Positions 48,473-58,289 of a stretch of 64,000 nt of DNA are shown piece after piece. Every line of letters starts with the position of its first letter. Positions within the stretch are counted from its first letter, which is position 1. Source of the DNA: Tritrichomonas musculus (Eukaryota; Parabasalia; Tritrichomonadida; Tritrichomonadidae); NCBI GenBank assembly GCA_039105265.1, contig JAPFFF010000006.1:2852001-2916000 (forward strand), given 5' to 3'. Made by a program: the position numbers and the translations under genes. The notes under the pieces were generated by a model. The model was given only the letters and a program-made list of their open reading frames with translations, ran no database searches and was not told the DNA's origin.

Positions 48473-50368
48473 ATGAATACAAGTAAATTGCTTTACAATA
48501 ATTCGGATAAAATAATAAATCATATCTTATCGGAAACAAACTTGCCGATAGACGATTTGTTGAGAGGCAATGATGGGGATGTCCTGAATACCAGCAATAA
48601 AATCCGGATATTTTGTAGATGCCTTTCTGACCCTCAACAAAAAGTAAATTATAAAGCTGAGAGGATAATGGACTGGCTAGGAAATCAGAAAATAGACTCT
48701 TTGGACGACTTTTTGGACTATACAGACGATGATTCTTATTGCTTCAATCATGGGAGAAAATTTACTTATAACCATGTTTTTACTCGAACAGACATTCAAC
48801 ACGTAAATAATTTCTTGAGAATCAACCAAGACAGAATCGATAGATTGCTTTTTGCAAGGATAGAACAACTAAAAGAAGGCATCAAAAGAGTCAATGAATC
48901 CAGATATAAAGATGCTTGCGAAAGAGCCAAAGAAGAATTGTTCAGACAAAAATTGACCAACAAAAACAGGCCACAATTTGGTGCTGTCAGAGATTTTATT
49001 CAGCAAAATGGCTACACAGCAGACTCTCGCTTTGCGAGTGGAGGGAATAAACACATATATCTCTTTGAAGATACACCCAGAGTTTATACGAGAATTGTGA
49101 TTCAAGATGATGATATTCAACAAATTTATGACGAATTTATTGAGGAATGGGAAAAGAGACAAAGACCTAAAAGACCTATTTTTAGAGACAGTTTTATGGA
49201 CAAATTGAACGAATTTGTTGTTTATAATCATGAAAGACTACTAGATAAAGAGGAATTCAATAGAGTCAGTAGTAATTGGGGAGAGAGTAGATTATCCGAA
49301 GACGAGAGATACAATAGATACGTCAATAAATTTTATTTCCAGCCAACGACATATTCAACTTATGAAATTCCTCAGGAGCAAAATATTATTGGGTTCAAAA
49401 CAGAGAGTAAAATAAGAGCTTTGAAGAATTTGTTTCCCGAGAAGCAGGTCAAAATAGCCGAGAACACATCATACTTTCCGCTGAAAAAGAACGCCAAATT
49501 ATATCAGCTCCATAAAGTTTCATCAAGAAATTCCTATATTATTGATTTGATGTTTGTTGATAAATTATGTTATTTGGTCATGATAAATGTCAATACAAGA
49601 TATTTGTACGTTGAGTTGGTAAATCAGATATTGTTTGGAGAAGAGAAAGAAGAGAAGCATCAGAGATTCGCGAAATATGATAAATCAGCAGATACTTACC
49701 TAAAAACCCTCGATAAATTGCTGCAATCTGGCGTTGTAATAAAGAGCTTGACGTTTGATGGAGAAGGTTCTTTTAACTCAAGAAAGGCACAAAACTATTA
49801 TAGGACACATGGAATAGAATGGCAAACTGCACCAAGAATGAGAATGGGAAACTATCCAGACTTCATGAAAAAGGAGCAAAAACAGGTAAAAACAGACCCG
49901 ATGCACAGTTCTTTGGGACTGATAGATAGAGTCATCAGAACACTGAGAGATATGGCTTACAATATGGGAATCGGGATAATTACTCCATCGATAATGGAAG
50001 AATTGGTGAGGCAATATAATAACGCACCTCATAAAACACTCTCAAAATATGCCAGGAAAAGTGCCAGTCTTGCTGGGGTCTCCTATGGAGCCGTCTCTCC
50101 GAGGATGGTTCAAGAAGATAAAGAGCTGGAATCGTTGATTGTGATGAATATCTGTAAGGAGAATTATGACATAATGACGAGTAAAGGATTCTATTTGCCA
50201 AAAGGGATGTCGGTAAAATTGTATAACGAAAAGGATGGAATGATGAAGAGAAGGTCCAATGTACAGCCAGGAAAGTATAGAGTTGTTGGGTTCAAGAATG
50301 GTTTGTATGAAATTGAAGGACAAAAAAATATGAGACAAATGATGCCTAGGTGGAAGATTGACTATTGA
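48473..50368 (+). CDS. Polinton integrase (RVE/DDE type)
   Basis: 631 residues. A long N-terminal region (about 1-340) with coiled and charged helices precedes the RNase H-like core: 'YIIDLMFVDKLCYLVMINV' with the first Asp, 'KSLTFDGEGSFNSRKAQNYY' with the second, and 'SSLGLIDRVIRTLRDMA', the typical Polinton version of the third catalytic helix. The C-terminal 'KRRSNVQPGKYRVVGFKNG' then 'MRQMMPRWKIDY' looks like an SH3-type DNA-binding end. It inserts the element and creates the short target duplication. It converges on the polymerase gene with 15 bases between stops. Confidence 0.92.
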   Translation: MNTSKLLYNNSDKIINHILSETNLPIDDLLRGNDGDVLNTSNKIRIFCRCLSDPQQKVNYKAERIMDWLGNQKIDSLDDFLDYTDDDSYCFNHGRKFTYNHVFTRTDIQHVNNFLRINQDRIDRLLFARIEQLKEGIKRVNESRYKDACERAKEELFRQKLTNKNRPQFGAVRDFIQQNGYTADSRFASGGNKHIYLFEDTPRVYTRIVIQDDDIQQIYDEFIEEWEKRQRPKRPIFRDSFMDKLNEFVVYNHERLLDKEEFNRVSSNWGESRLSEDERYNRYVNKFYFQPTTYSTYEIPQEQNIIGFKTESKIRALKNLFPEKQVKIAENTSYFPLKKNAKLYQLHKVSSRNSYIIDLMFVDKLCYLVMINVNTRYLYVELVNQILFGEEKEEKHQRFAKYDKSADTYLKTLDKLLQSGVVIKSLTFDGEGSFNSRKAQNYYRTHGIEWQTAPRMRMGNYPDFMKKEQKQVKTDPMHSSLGLIDRVIRTLRDMAYNMGIGIITPSIMEELVRQYNNAPHKTLSKYARKSASLAGVSYGAVSPRMVQEDKELESLIVMNICKENYDIMTSKGFYLPKGMSVKLYNEKDGMMKRRSNVQPGKYRVVGFKNGLYEIEGQKNMRQMMPRWKIDY

Positions 50369-50383
50369 GTCATTTATGGCTCT

Positions 50384-53300
50384 TTAGGACTGAAAAGGAC
50401 TATTAAAATATTGGGTAATATCTCCTTCAGTATAGTCTGTTTTGATACATCTCTCGAATTTTTTTCTTGTCGATACGGTCATATTTTTATTCATTTCGAA
50501 GCAAGGTTGTCCTTTTGTTAAGTCGAATGTGATGGAATTTCCGTTATATAGTGTTTCATAAAGCTTCATAACATCTCCTTGAAACTCCTCGTTGAATTTA
50601 TATTTGATAGAATTCTGAGTTAGTCCCTTGCCTCGTATCATATAGTCAATATCTCCAGTAGAATCTTGCAGTTTATCTACATACATTTTCTTCATCAAGA
50701 AGAATGATTCAATAGATTCAGGCATCTCATTGTGGCCGTTTATTTCTGGGAAATCTGAATGGAATTGTCCTAAATTTTTCCCGATAAGTTCGCGGTTATA
50801 TTTCTCGCGGAAGGCCTTTTCAAGTTTCGGTAAATCGGCAGATTCTATATGCATACTATCAGTATCTTGGTAATAAATATGGCAGCCTATATCGAAAGCA
50901 AGACACATAACTTCGTTCATTATTCTCTTGGACATGGACAGAACTTGAATGCCTAATAGGGAGAAATTGAAGTGATTATCTATTTGTTTGAGGGTCTTTA
51001 TTGCATGGATGTCAGAGTTGTTTAACTGAATATCTTCGACAATTTTGTTATAGTTTTTTGCCCAATATTTGTCGAGTTCATCTCCTTCGTGAAGATATTT
51101 GTAGTCTTTATCTACTGGCCTCTCTATTGTTTTGCCGTAGCATGAATTCATGATGAGTTTGTAGAGATTTTGCAAAGGATTCTTCTGTTTCTTATATTCG
51201 AGTCGTTTATTGAATATCTTTTTGATACATTCTTGAATACGATAATCTTTCTTTCCATCCCAGTAATATCCTCTCAGAATATTGAATTCTATTTGCTGAA
51301 ACTCAATAAAGTCCTCCAAAGTAATATTATCAACAACCACTCGCAAAGCGAGAGTCTGCTGTGCAGCCATTTTAATGGTATTTCCTTCTGAGAGAATGTC
51401 GTTATTCCTGTTTAGGCCGTCAATTTTTTGAACGATTAACGGAAATGCATAATGCTTTTTTATTTTTGTTATTTCGATTTCGACGATGTATGCTGATTGT
51501 TGGGAGAGGAAATTATAGTTGAGTTGGTCATTCTGTATTACCTTTGGACGTCCTTCAACTGTGTATAATCTACTCATTGCGGAAGGATATAATGATACTG
51601 CATCAAAATCGCAGAGATTCTTCTTGACATGCCATTTCTTGTTATATGCCGTCATACATCTACCTCCATATATCGCCTTTGAGCAAAAATACCTCACATG
51701 ACCACCTAATTTATAGAGATTTTGGTTGGGATAATAGACTCTTTGATTGAAGACTTCGTTTGCGAGAGACGATATGCTGATGAAATTAAATGGGTCGACT
51801 TTGAAGTCTTTGATGAATCCTTCACGCAGTTTATTGAATCCGATTCTGAGGATATTAACGTCTTGCTGGCAGTAAAATTCTGCATATTTCCACATGTCAA
51901 AATGGTTTTCGTCTATTCGGCAGCCAGATATTTTATCAATATTGGCGTTGAATAAATTGTAGTCTTCATCGGTCCATATTTTGTCTTCATTTTCTCCTGC
52001 TTCGTTAATTGTGCCACAGTTAGTTTGGAGGCGATCAAGAGTATAGTATTTGTATGGAAATATCTCTTTTTGTATGTCAGGAATGTCAAACATTGAGGGT
52101 AATTGAGATAATTTGCAGGAAAGAATTGGTAAAGAGTCTTTGAGATGGATGGTTTTGTTGAGATATTTTATATCAGCCTTCATTGTTTTTGTGCCTTTGA
52201 TGATGGATTTGGCGAGTCCGAAAGAAGCCAGCATTCTGATATCATACGCTAAATTGTGGAAATAAACGACGGCGTCATCGGGTAAATAATCTAGTAATTG
52301 TTTATTGCAGTCTTCTCCTCGGAAAGTTTTATTGATACGGCCTGTTCTATTCTGTAAGACACAGAGGAAAGGTTTGTGGATTTCTGTTGATGTATCTGCT
52401 TCAAAATCGGCATACCAATATGTTTTGTTGTCAGTTTGGAGTAGTTTCTTTTTATCCTCTTTGATTAGTTTCGTGCATTGTTCTTCGTTATATTCGAGGT
52501 CGATAAGGTCAATATCGTCGATTACTTCTTTGTAGAAAACTGTGTTGAGGACCTTATATTGACCAAATGTGATTGGGATGAAGTAGTTGTTTTTCATGAG
52601 AGTTCGGACCAAATTTGATGATGTCATGAAATATCTTGCATTAATCCAGTGGTCTTGTTTGTATTCTTTATTGTATTTGTCTTCTGAACAGTCAAGGAGG
52701 TGGTTGATATAATACGTGCTGAAAGGAGTAATTTCCTCAAGAAAAGAGTGCTTATTGAAGACATTCATTGTATGAGTTCTTGTTGGGTCAGCATTTTCTA
52801 TACCTAAATAACTCTTTTTTGAACCATCTTTTTGGGACCTAACTGTTTGTTTTTTGCATTTTGAATCTTCATCAATGAAAGATAATTTGACATGAATTTT
52901 GAACTCTGTACATAAATTATTCAATGCTTTTTGGGAGAGATATCTTGAATTAATCCTTAGGCGCATTTTGTTTAGTGTGTCATCATCGTAGCATCCTGTT
53001 TGTTGAAGGGCGTAAATGAAGCAGCAATCGTCCAATTCCTTTCTTTGTTTGCCTTTTTTGTCCACGAGAGATGTGAAAATCTGTAATTTCTTGAGATATT
53101 TTGAGACATTTGATGGGCAGTTTTCACGTACCAAATATTGAAAGAAACTTCCTCCAACGTCATTTTTTGCCTTAATATTCTGAAATTCACTAAAGCGAAC
53201 TGCTTCAAAGAGGCTCCATTCAGGTATTTTTTCGGCACCATTCTCATAAAAATATTCTGGGACAACGTTCTCTATATCGAAGATGAAGTGTTTTTCTGTT

Positions 53301-53836
53301 AGATTATCCATTAATTTGTTGTATATTTCGGGCGTTAATTGATAGGAATGCCATTGACTTTTGATTTTGAAAGCGAGTTTGTATTTGGAGATAATGGGTA
53401 AAGAATCTATATATTCTTCAAAGAATTCCTTCAATTTGGGAAGCAATAAGAGTCTGCCGTCCTTATCTAATCTCTCAAAGTCGATTTGCCATTTTTTAGG
53501 AGAGTATTCTAATTTTTCCATTATTTGATTCACGATTTCTTGTTGTGAGTTGTTCTCCGTCTTGAGAGGTTTTTCTTCTTGTTTGGGAGGTTCTTCTTGT
53601 TTGGGTTGTTCTTGTTGTTGCGCAGGGGTGTTGTTCTTGCCTTTAAAATACCAGTACATAGCATCATAGTTGTCTAAATCTCCATCATACCCTTCTTGTC
53701 TGGCACATTCTCGGATGTCATAATAGAATTCCTCTTGTGAGTTCCAATAATATGAAAAGTCGTGTTGTAGTTTCTCGTTTATTATCAATTCAAATAGTTC
53801 TTGTAATTTTTCGGGAGTAGCTTCGGAGAGTCTCAT
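50384..53836 (-). CDS. Protein-primed family B DNA polymerase of inner Polinton
   Basis: 1,150 residues from ATG 53836. After a Gln/Glu/Pro-rich linker (about 70-100) there is a domain near 275-400 with 'DDCCFIYALQQTG' and 'FNKHSFLEEIT'. The exonuclease has ExoI 'YADFEADTS', ExoII 'YFHNLAYDIRMLA' and ExoIII 'YCQQDVNILRIG'. The polymerase has motif A 'FDAVSLYPSAM' (about 745), motif B 'LYKLIMNSCYGKT' and motif C 'YYQDTDSMHI' (about 987). This set, with the pPolB layout, is the hallmark of Polintons, which replicate with a protein primer. It is transcribed inward from the right repeat. Confidence 0.95.
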   Translation of the reverse strand: MRLSEATPEKLQELFELIINEKLQHDFSYYWNSQEEFYYDIRECARQEGYDGDLDNYDAMYWYFKGKNNTPAQQQEQPKQEEPPKQEEKPLKTENNSQQEIVNQIMEKLEYSPKKWQIDFERLDKDGRLLLLPKLKEFFEEYIDSLPIISKYKLAFKIKSQWHSYQLTPEIYNKLMDNLTEKHFIFDIENVVPEYFYENGAEKIPEWSLFEAVRFSEFQNIKAKNDVGGSFFQYLVRENCPSNVSKYLKKLQIFTSLVDKKGKQRKELDDCCFIYALQQTGCYDDDTLNKMRLRINSRYLSQKALNNLCTEFKIHVKLSFIDEDSKCKKQTVRSQKDGSKKSYLGIENADPTRTHTMNVFNKHSFLEEITPFSTYYINHLLDCSEDKYNKEYKQDHWINARYFMTSSNLVRTLMKNNYFIPITFGQYKVLNTVFYKEVIDDIDLIDLEYNEEQCTKLIKEDKKKLLQTDNKTYWYADFEADTSTEIHKPFLCVLQNRTGRINKTFRGEDCNKQLLDYLPDDAVVYFHNLAYDIRMLASFGLAKSIIKGTKTMKADIKYLNKTIHLKDSLPILSCKLSQLPSMFDIPDIQKEIFPYKYYTLDRLQTNCGTINEAGENEDKIWTDEDYNLFNANIDKISGCRIDENHFDMWKYAEFYCQQDVNILRIGFNKLREGFIKDFKVDPFNFISISSLANEVFNQRVYYPNQNLYKLGGHVRYFCSKAIYGGRCMTAYNKKWHVKKNLCDFDAVSLYPSAMSRLYTVEGRPKVIQNDQLNYNFLSQQSAYIVEIEITKIKKHYAFPLIVQKIDGLNRNNDILSEGNTIKMAAQQTLALRVVVDNITLEDFIEFQQIEFNILRGYYWDGKKDYRIQECIKKIFNKRLEYKKQKNPLQNLYKLIMNSCYGKTIERPVDKDYKYLHEGDELDKYWAKNYNKIVEDIQLNNSDIHAIKTLKQIDNHFNFSLLGIQVLSMSKRIMNEVMCLAFDIGCHIYYQDTDSMHIESADLPKLEKAFREKYNRELIGKNLGQFHSDFPEINGHNEMPESIESFFLMKKMYVDKLQDSTGDIDYMIRGKGLTQNSIKYKFNEEFQGDVMKLYETLYNGNSITFDLTKGQPCFEMNKNMTVSTRKKFERCIKTDYTEGDITQYFNSPFQS

Positions 53837-53907
53837 TTTTGCAATGAAGATAAAAAATAAAAAATATAAAAAATTTATACCTCTTATCGTGGATGAGAAA
53901 ATTTCCA

Positions 53908-54184
53908 AAAAATATTTTTTCAAAAAAGTTGAAACAACTCGTTAGTCCTAAAATCAGGACTTTATTAGCGAGTATGACAAACATCTTTTTGAACCCAAAT
54001 TGTTGAGTGAAAATAGGGGGGTCAAGTATGGGGATACTTAAGAAATTGTTGGACGACTTTTTGAGTCAAAAAAGGGCTAAAATGAGGTGTTTGAGACCAA
54101 AAAAGTGCCTAAAATAAGGTGTTTTCAAAGGGTTTGTCAGGAGTTTGGGACGAAGTCCTAAAATCATGACAAACATATACTACT
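53908..54184 (-). repeat. Right terminal inverted repeat of inner Polinton
   Basis: Inverse of 37,195-37,472, identical by eye except for one patch of about 15 bases. It ends CATATACTACT and is followed by the GCTGA target duplication at 54,185-54,189. Confidence 0.93.
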
Positions 54185-54189
54185 GCTGA

Positions 54190-57100
54190 TTATCATTTCC
54201 AGTTTAGAATTAGTATCGATAACAATGGCAAAATATTTAATAATATAACATACCCCAACTACTCAACTCTTCCTATATATTGTTCTTGTGTTGAATGGCA
54301 AAATTATTACAAGAATCCTAATGAAATCATTAATCTAATAAAAACATTTAATAGAGCTGTCATTTATCTAACGTTACCTGATTCATCTGACTCGATGAAA
54401 TTAACATTTCGTTTTGGTGAAGAAGTTAATAGTACTGTCGATGTATACCAATATAATAAAGCAAAGGATTGTGTTTGCATAGCAATTATAGGAGAATATG
54501 ATACAATAGATAGAATACCATATAAATGGAGTGATTCGAACATAGATACAACAAAAAAGGATATAGAGCTATACCTAAGGAAAGACTTAGTTGACCCTCT
54601 CGAAGAAATCAATTGGGATTCAGCAACAAATGCATTTAAATACATAATAGACCAACAATTTTATGATATAAGACCAAATCCAAATGCTGCAACAACTCTT
54701 TATACTGACTATAATATTACTAGTTCTAGAATTATTACTGCAGATAATATTACAACGATGAGAAGTGACTTAAATATGGTAACTAACAACGTAGATGTGA
54801 TTAGTTATGATGTTAAAGATATTACATCAAAAATAGATACATTAAGAAGTGAAATGACTGAACAACAAAATAAAACGCAATACTTAAAGTCTGAAACAGA
54901 TAAGCTAGAAATAATGGCGGGTGTAGCATTAGCAATAGGTGCAACTGGTACATTAATGGGTGGCTTATCATTAACAGAAACGGACATTAGTTTCGGTTTC
55001 AATGGTATTAATGGTTCTGTTAGATGTATTGTTGAATCAGGTTCAAGATGGTTTGGTTATGCTAATGAATTACCATTACATTTATTAAGTAGAAGTATTA
55101 AAACTGATTTAACTCCATTAATTGAATGGTGTAACGAAGACATAAAAGAGTTGACATATGAAGATAAAGAAGATACAAGTGTTCCTAGCGTTGCGAGTGT
55201 ATTCAATATATGTAATAATGTTGTGCATGCAATGAAACCAACATTTAAAATGTTATGTAATGCAATTAATGAAATAAATAACGAATACATATCAAGCAAT
55301 GAATTAGTTAGAGATGATACTATAGATGTTGTTGGTAAATTTGTTAATGGAGAGGTTCATTTAGAGGCTGAAGATGTTATTACTGACGGAACAATCAAAG
55401 CAAGACTAATGGTGCAAAAAGTTAGTGAATATAATGATGTTGACTACGAAGAGAATTTTGTAACTATAAATATTACTGGCGGAACGATTGAATATCAAGG
55501 GTCAAATAACTTTCCTAGCTGCACTTTGACTGACAAAACATTTGTTATATCAAACCCAAATAAACTTAGAGTTAGCGGAATACAGATTAAAGAAAATACA
55601 TGTTTGAGACACAAAGTATTTACGCTAAATGATTTGGCTTATACGTGTGATATAGATGCATTACATAAGAAGATAGATGTCTTAAATGATTTTGCAAATT
55701 CAAATAATAAAGAATTATCAAACATAATAAATAATTATATATCTAAAAATGAATTAACAAGAGAAGATGTTATTGATGTTATTGCAGAAACTGATGGCAC
55801 AACAATTACATTAACTGCTGAAGATACAATAAGCAATGGCGTGGTTGTGTTTAGAATATTTATGGCAAGTAATGCTCAAAAGAATTGTTACTTCAAGTTT
55901 GATGATGGTGAGATAACAGAATACAAAGGTGTGGTTGAAAATATAACATTAGGGGATGTTGTTATTAAACCTCTTGCAAGAAGTGAAGAATTTAGGGCTG
56001 AATGGTTAAATAGTTATGAGAGGAATGACAATACAATTACCATACAAAATACGAATACAAACAAGATATCGGGGGTAATTATACAAGGTAATTCTTGCAC
56101 GCGAAATATGACATTTACAACTAATGATTTAGCTTATACTTGCGATATAGATGCATTAAATGAAAAGATTGATGCATTGGCTGTTAATTCACATAATAAT
56201 GATGCTATCATGACAACTGCATTAAATGATTTTCCAACTGTGGATGAAGTTAATGCTGCGTTAGATGAAATAAAAAATAGTATGGTTAATATGGATAATT
56301 TGTATACGAAAGAAGAAGCGGATAATAAATATGCCATTAAATCTATGGTATATGATAGAGCTGATTGTGATGCTAAATTTGCGTTGAAGACAGATATACC
56401 TGAACCTGCTGATTTAAGTGGATATGCTTTAAAGAGTGAGCTTGAAGAAGTAAAAACAAACATAGATAACACAACTAATTCATTAGATACTTGTGCTCGC
56501 GATCATCAAGATTTAGTTCGTCTAGTAGGGCAAAATGTTGTTAGTATTGTAACAATAAATAGCCAAATATCAAATTTAGAGAGAGAGAATGCAACATTAA
56601 AGGCTACAATAGAAGCGATGGAAACAAGATTAGCTGCCTTAGAAAATAATGGAAATCAAGGTAGTGTAAGTGCATATGATACAAAAGAAGAATTATCAGA
56701 ATACAGAAAACTTAATGACATTTCATACCATAATCATCAAGAACTCTCAATAACAAATAAAGAAGTGCTATTGGATGATGGTGATGAACAAAGAAGGTTT
56801 ACAACATCTCATATACCATATCACGAGGGAACTCATTTGATTGGAAAATATACTGATCCAGATAGTGTTGAACATTCATTTGATATAATATTTGAGACTA
56901 TAGATGAGATTTCAGAGACACAATATTGGAATTGTGTTTTATTCCTCAAGCAAGATGAAATCAGTGAAGGATTATATACTGAATGGGATGTAATGACTGG
57001 AGCAATTTTCATTTATGATGATTATTATGGTTATTATATTGGTTGTGAAATATCTTCTGCAATAATTGATGAAGACACAGAATTATCTACAAGCAATGAT

Positions 57101-57505
57101 TTGACCAACTACTATACCAAAGATGAGCTCAAAAGATTTGGATTAAATGATGGCTATCAAATAATACCATCTGTATTTGAATTATCAATGGAAAACTTAA
57201 ATAATATTAGATTTAAGTATGCTGGATCAAATGTAGCTGCTGTGTGGAATAGGCTTCATATATTTGTATTCAAAGATATCGTTGGTAAGAATCATTTCAT
57301 TAAATTTGATTTTATTCACAAACTAATTACTTTGGATAACAGTGTTAGTTCAACATATGAAATCCCAATTGACAATTCTTGTACCAATGCAATAAATATT
57401 ACCTTGCGGACAAATGATTTTGTTACAACACATGAATTGATTAGCAAATATGAAATATTCACCACTCAACAAGTTAGTTATCAGTTAGCCAATCAAAAAT
57501 ATTAA
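54190..57505 (+). CDS. 3' part of the outer Polinton's long fibre-like gene
   Basis: About 1,100 residues right of the inner element. It has coiled coils (54,760-54,900 and 56,560-56,670), a hydrophobic Gly/Ala segment near 54,915-54,975, and two copies of a 150-residue module (55,298-55,747 and from 55,748), each starting 'NEL(V/T)R(D/E)D' and ending near 'NDLAYTCDIDAL'. At 56,305-56,340 is 'YTKEEADNKYAIKS', with 'CDAKFALKTDI' and 'LSGYALKSELEEV' after it: typical phage tail-fibre repeats. I infer a trimeric fibre. It is one gene with 35,978-37,194, parted by the inner Polinton. Confidence 0.65.
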
Positions 57506-57510
57506 ATAAT

Positions 57511-57666
57511 GTATGTGGTTAGAGTATGTGGTTAGAGTATGTGGTTAGAGTATGTGGTTAGAGTATGTGGTTAGAGTATGTGGTTAGAGTATGTGGTTAG
57601 AGTATGTGGTTAGAGTATGTGGTTAGAGTATGTGGTTAGTGTATGTGGTTAGAGTATGTGGTTAGA
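57511..57666. repeat. Tandem array, 12 copies of 13-bp 'GTATGTGGTTAGA'
   Basis: Twelve head-to-tail copies, nearly perfect, followed by a partial copy. They sit at the inner edge of the right terminal repeat; the left repeat has only two copies (33,990-34,016) in inverse orientation. Confidence 0.97.
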
Positions 57667-58281
57667 GTATAAGTTTAGCCAAAAATATTTTTGAATAGAT
57701 TCATTAGGTGTTGGTGTTAGGGGTTGGGGATTTATGTAAAAATAATATGTGAGTTATTAAGAGTTTCATTTCAAAACAATTTTTTTTCTTTGGTATGAAT
57801 GGTGTTCAGGGTCTCTGAACGTTTAAATGTTAAGTTGTCTAGGTGATTATCAAACTTATCACCGTTCTTGTGATAGATGGGTTTGGTTTCTGAATAGCCT
57901 GGAAGGAATTGTTTGGCTATCAATCGGTGCATCTTAACATGTTTTCTATTATTTATAGTCACCAACATTCCATCTTTTTCGGAATATATTCCTTTAAATA
58001 CAATATTAGTTTCTTTATGTTTCAGATGGAATGGATAAGTTGTCATTATCTCATATTGGTCTTCAAAGTCTTTTAGTGGAACGAACTGAGCCATTTAGTA
58101 GTGAAGAAAAAATATATTTCAGGATTAAGAGTAAAGGTTGGCAAAGGTTCGTTAAGAACAAGCGGGGCGTGAGCGTCAGCGAGCGCACGGCTTGTGGAAG
58201 TAATAATAGTAGTATGACTGAGCTTGCTCAGAAGGTTGGGTGAATGGGGTTTCCCCATTCACACAGCCTGCGCATACTACT
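57641..58281 (-). repeat. Right terminal inverted repeat of outer Polinton
   Basis: About 640 bp, inverse of 33,378-34,016, carrying the second HNH gene. It ends CCTGCGCATACTACT; the flank TAGTG (58,282-58,286) resembles the left flank TGGTG. Confidence 0.92.
57771..58094 (-). CDS. HNH homing-endonuclease-like protein in right terminal repeat
   Basis: Encodes the same 107 residues as the left copy at 33,565-33,888, with no difference seen in the protein. It is read inward from the right end. See the left copy for the domain reading. Having both copies intact shows that the repeats are young or kept alike. Confidence 0.82.
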   Translation of the reverse strand: MAQFVPLKDFEDQYEIMTTYPFHLKHKETNIVFKGIYSEKDGMLVTINNRKHVKMHRLIAKQFLPGYSETKPIYHKNGDKFDNHLDNLTFKRSETLNTIHTKEKKLF

Positions 58282-58289
58282 TAGTGGCC

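Larger units (their letters stand above)
37190..54189. mobile_element. Inner Polinton/Maverick, whole-looking, inserted in the outer element
   Basis: The element is 37,195-54,184 (16,990 bp) with 5-bp target duplications GCTGA at 37,190-37,194 and 54,185-54,189. The ends read AGTAGTATATGTTTGTCATG and its reverse complement. The inverted repeats are about 278 bp and identical apart from one short patch, so it is young. Twelve genes are packed on both strands: two unknowns, ATPase, a small coiled-coil protein, a small amphipathic protein, the presumed major capsid protein, a 110-aa protein, a fibre-like protein, two small proteins, integrase and polymerase B. No breaks were noticed; it looks whole as read by eye. 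Family: Polinton/Maverick of the trichomonad type. Confidence 0.93.
33378..58281. mobile_element. Outer Polinton/Maverick-like element, interrupted by a second Polinton
   Basis: A fossil element of 24.9 kb including its guest, about 7.9 kb without it. It starts AGTAGTATGCGCAGG and ends with the exact reverse complement. The terminal inverted repeats are about 640 bp and nearly identical (one difference seen in the first 200 bp), so the element is young. Its own parts are an HNH endonuclease gene in each repeat, a 181-residue protein, a foldback repeat and a long fibre-like gene. I recognise no polymerase, integrase, ATPase or capsid gene in it, so it looks non-autonomous. It carries one large break, the insertion of the inner Polinton (37,195-54,184) in the fibre-like gene. 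The flanks TGGTG/TAGTG suggest a slightly changed 5-bp duplication. Confidence 0.85.

Noticed and set aside
48473-50368. Retroviral or LTR-retrotransposon origin of the integrase
   Set aside because: There is no reverse transcriptase, gag or LTR nearby, and the gene lies between polymerase B and virion genes in a Polinton.
37195-54184. Invertible DNA switch made by the 278-bp inverted repeats
   Set aside because: The repeats are bordered by a perfect GCTGA duplication and begin with the same AGTAGTAT as other element ends, so they are terminal repeats of an inserted Polinton.
57511-57666. CRISPR-like array
   Set aside because: The 13-bp units are head to tail with no spacers, and no cas-like gene is near.
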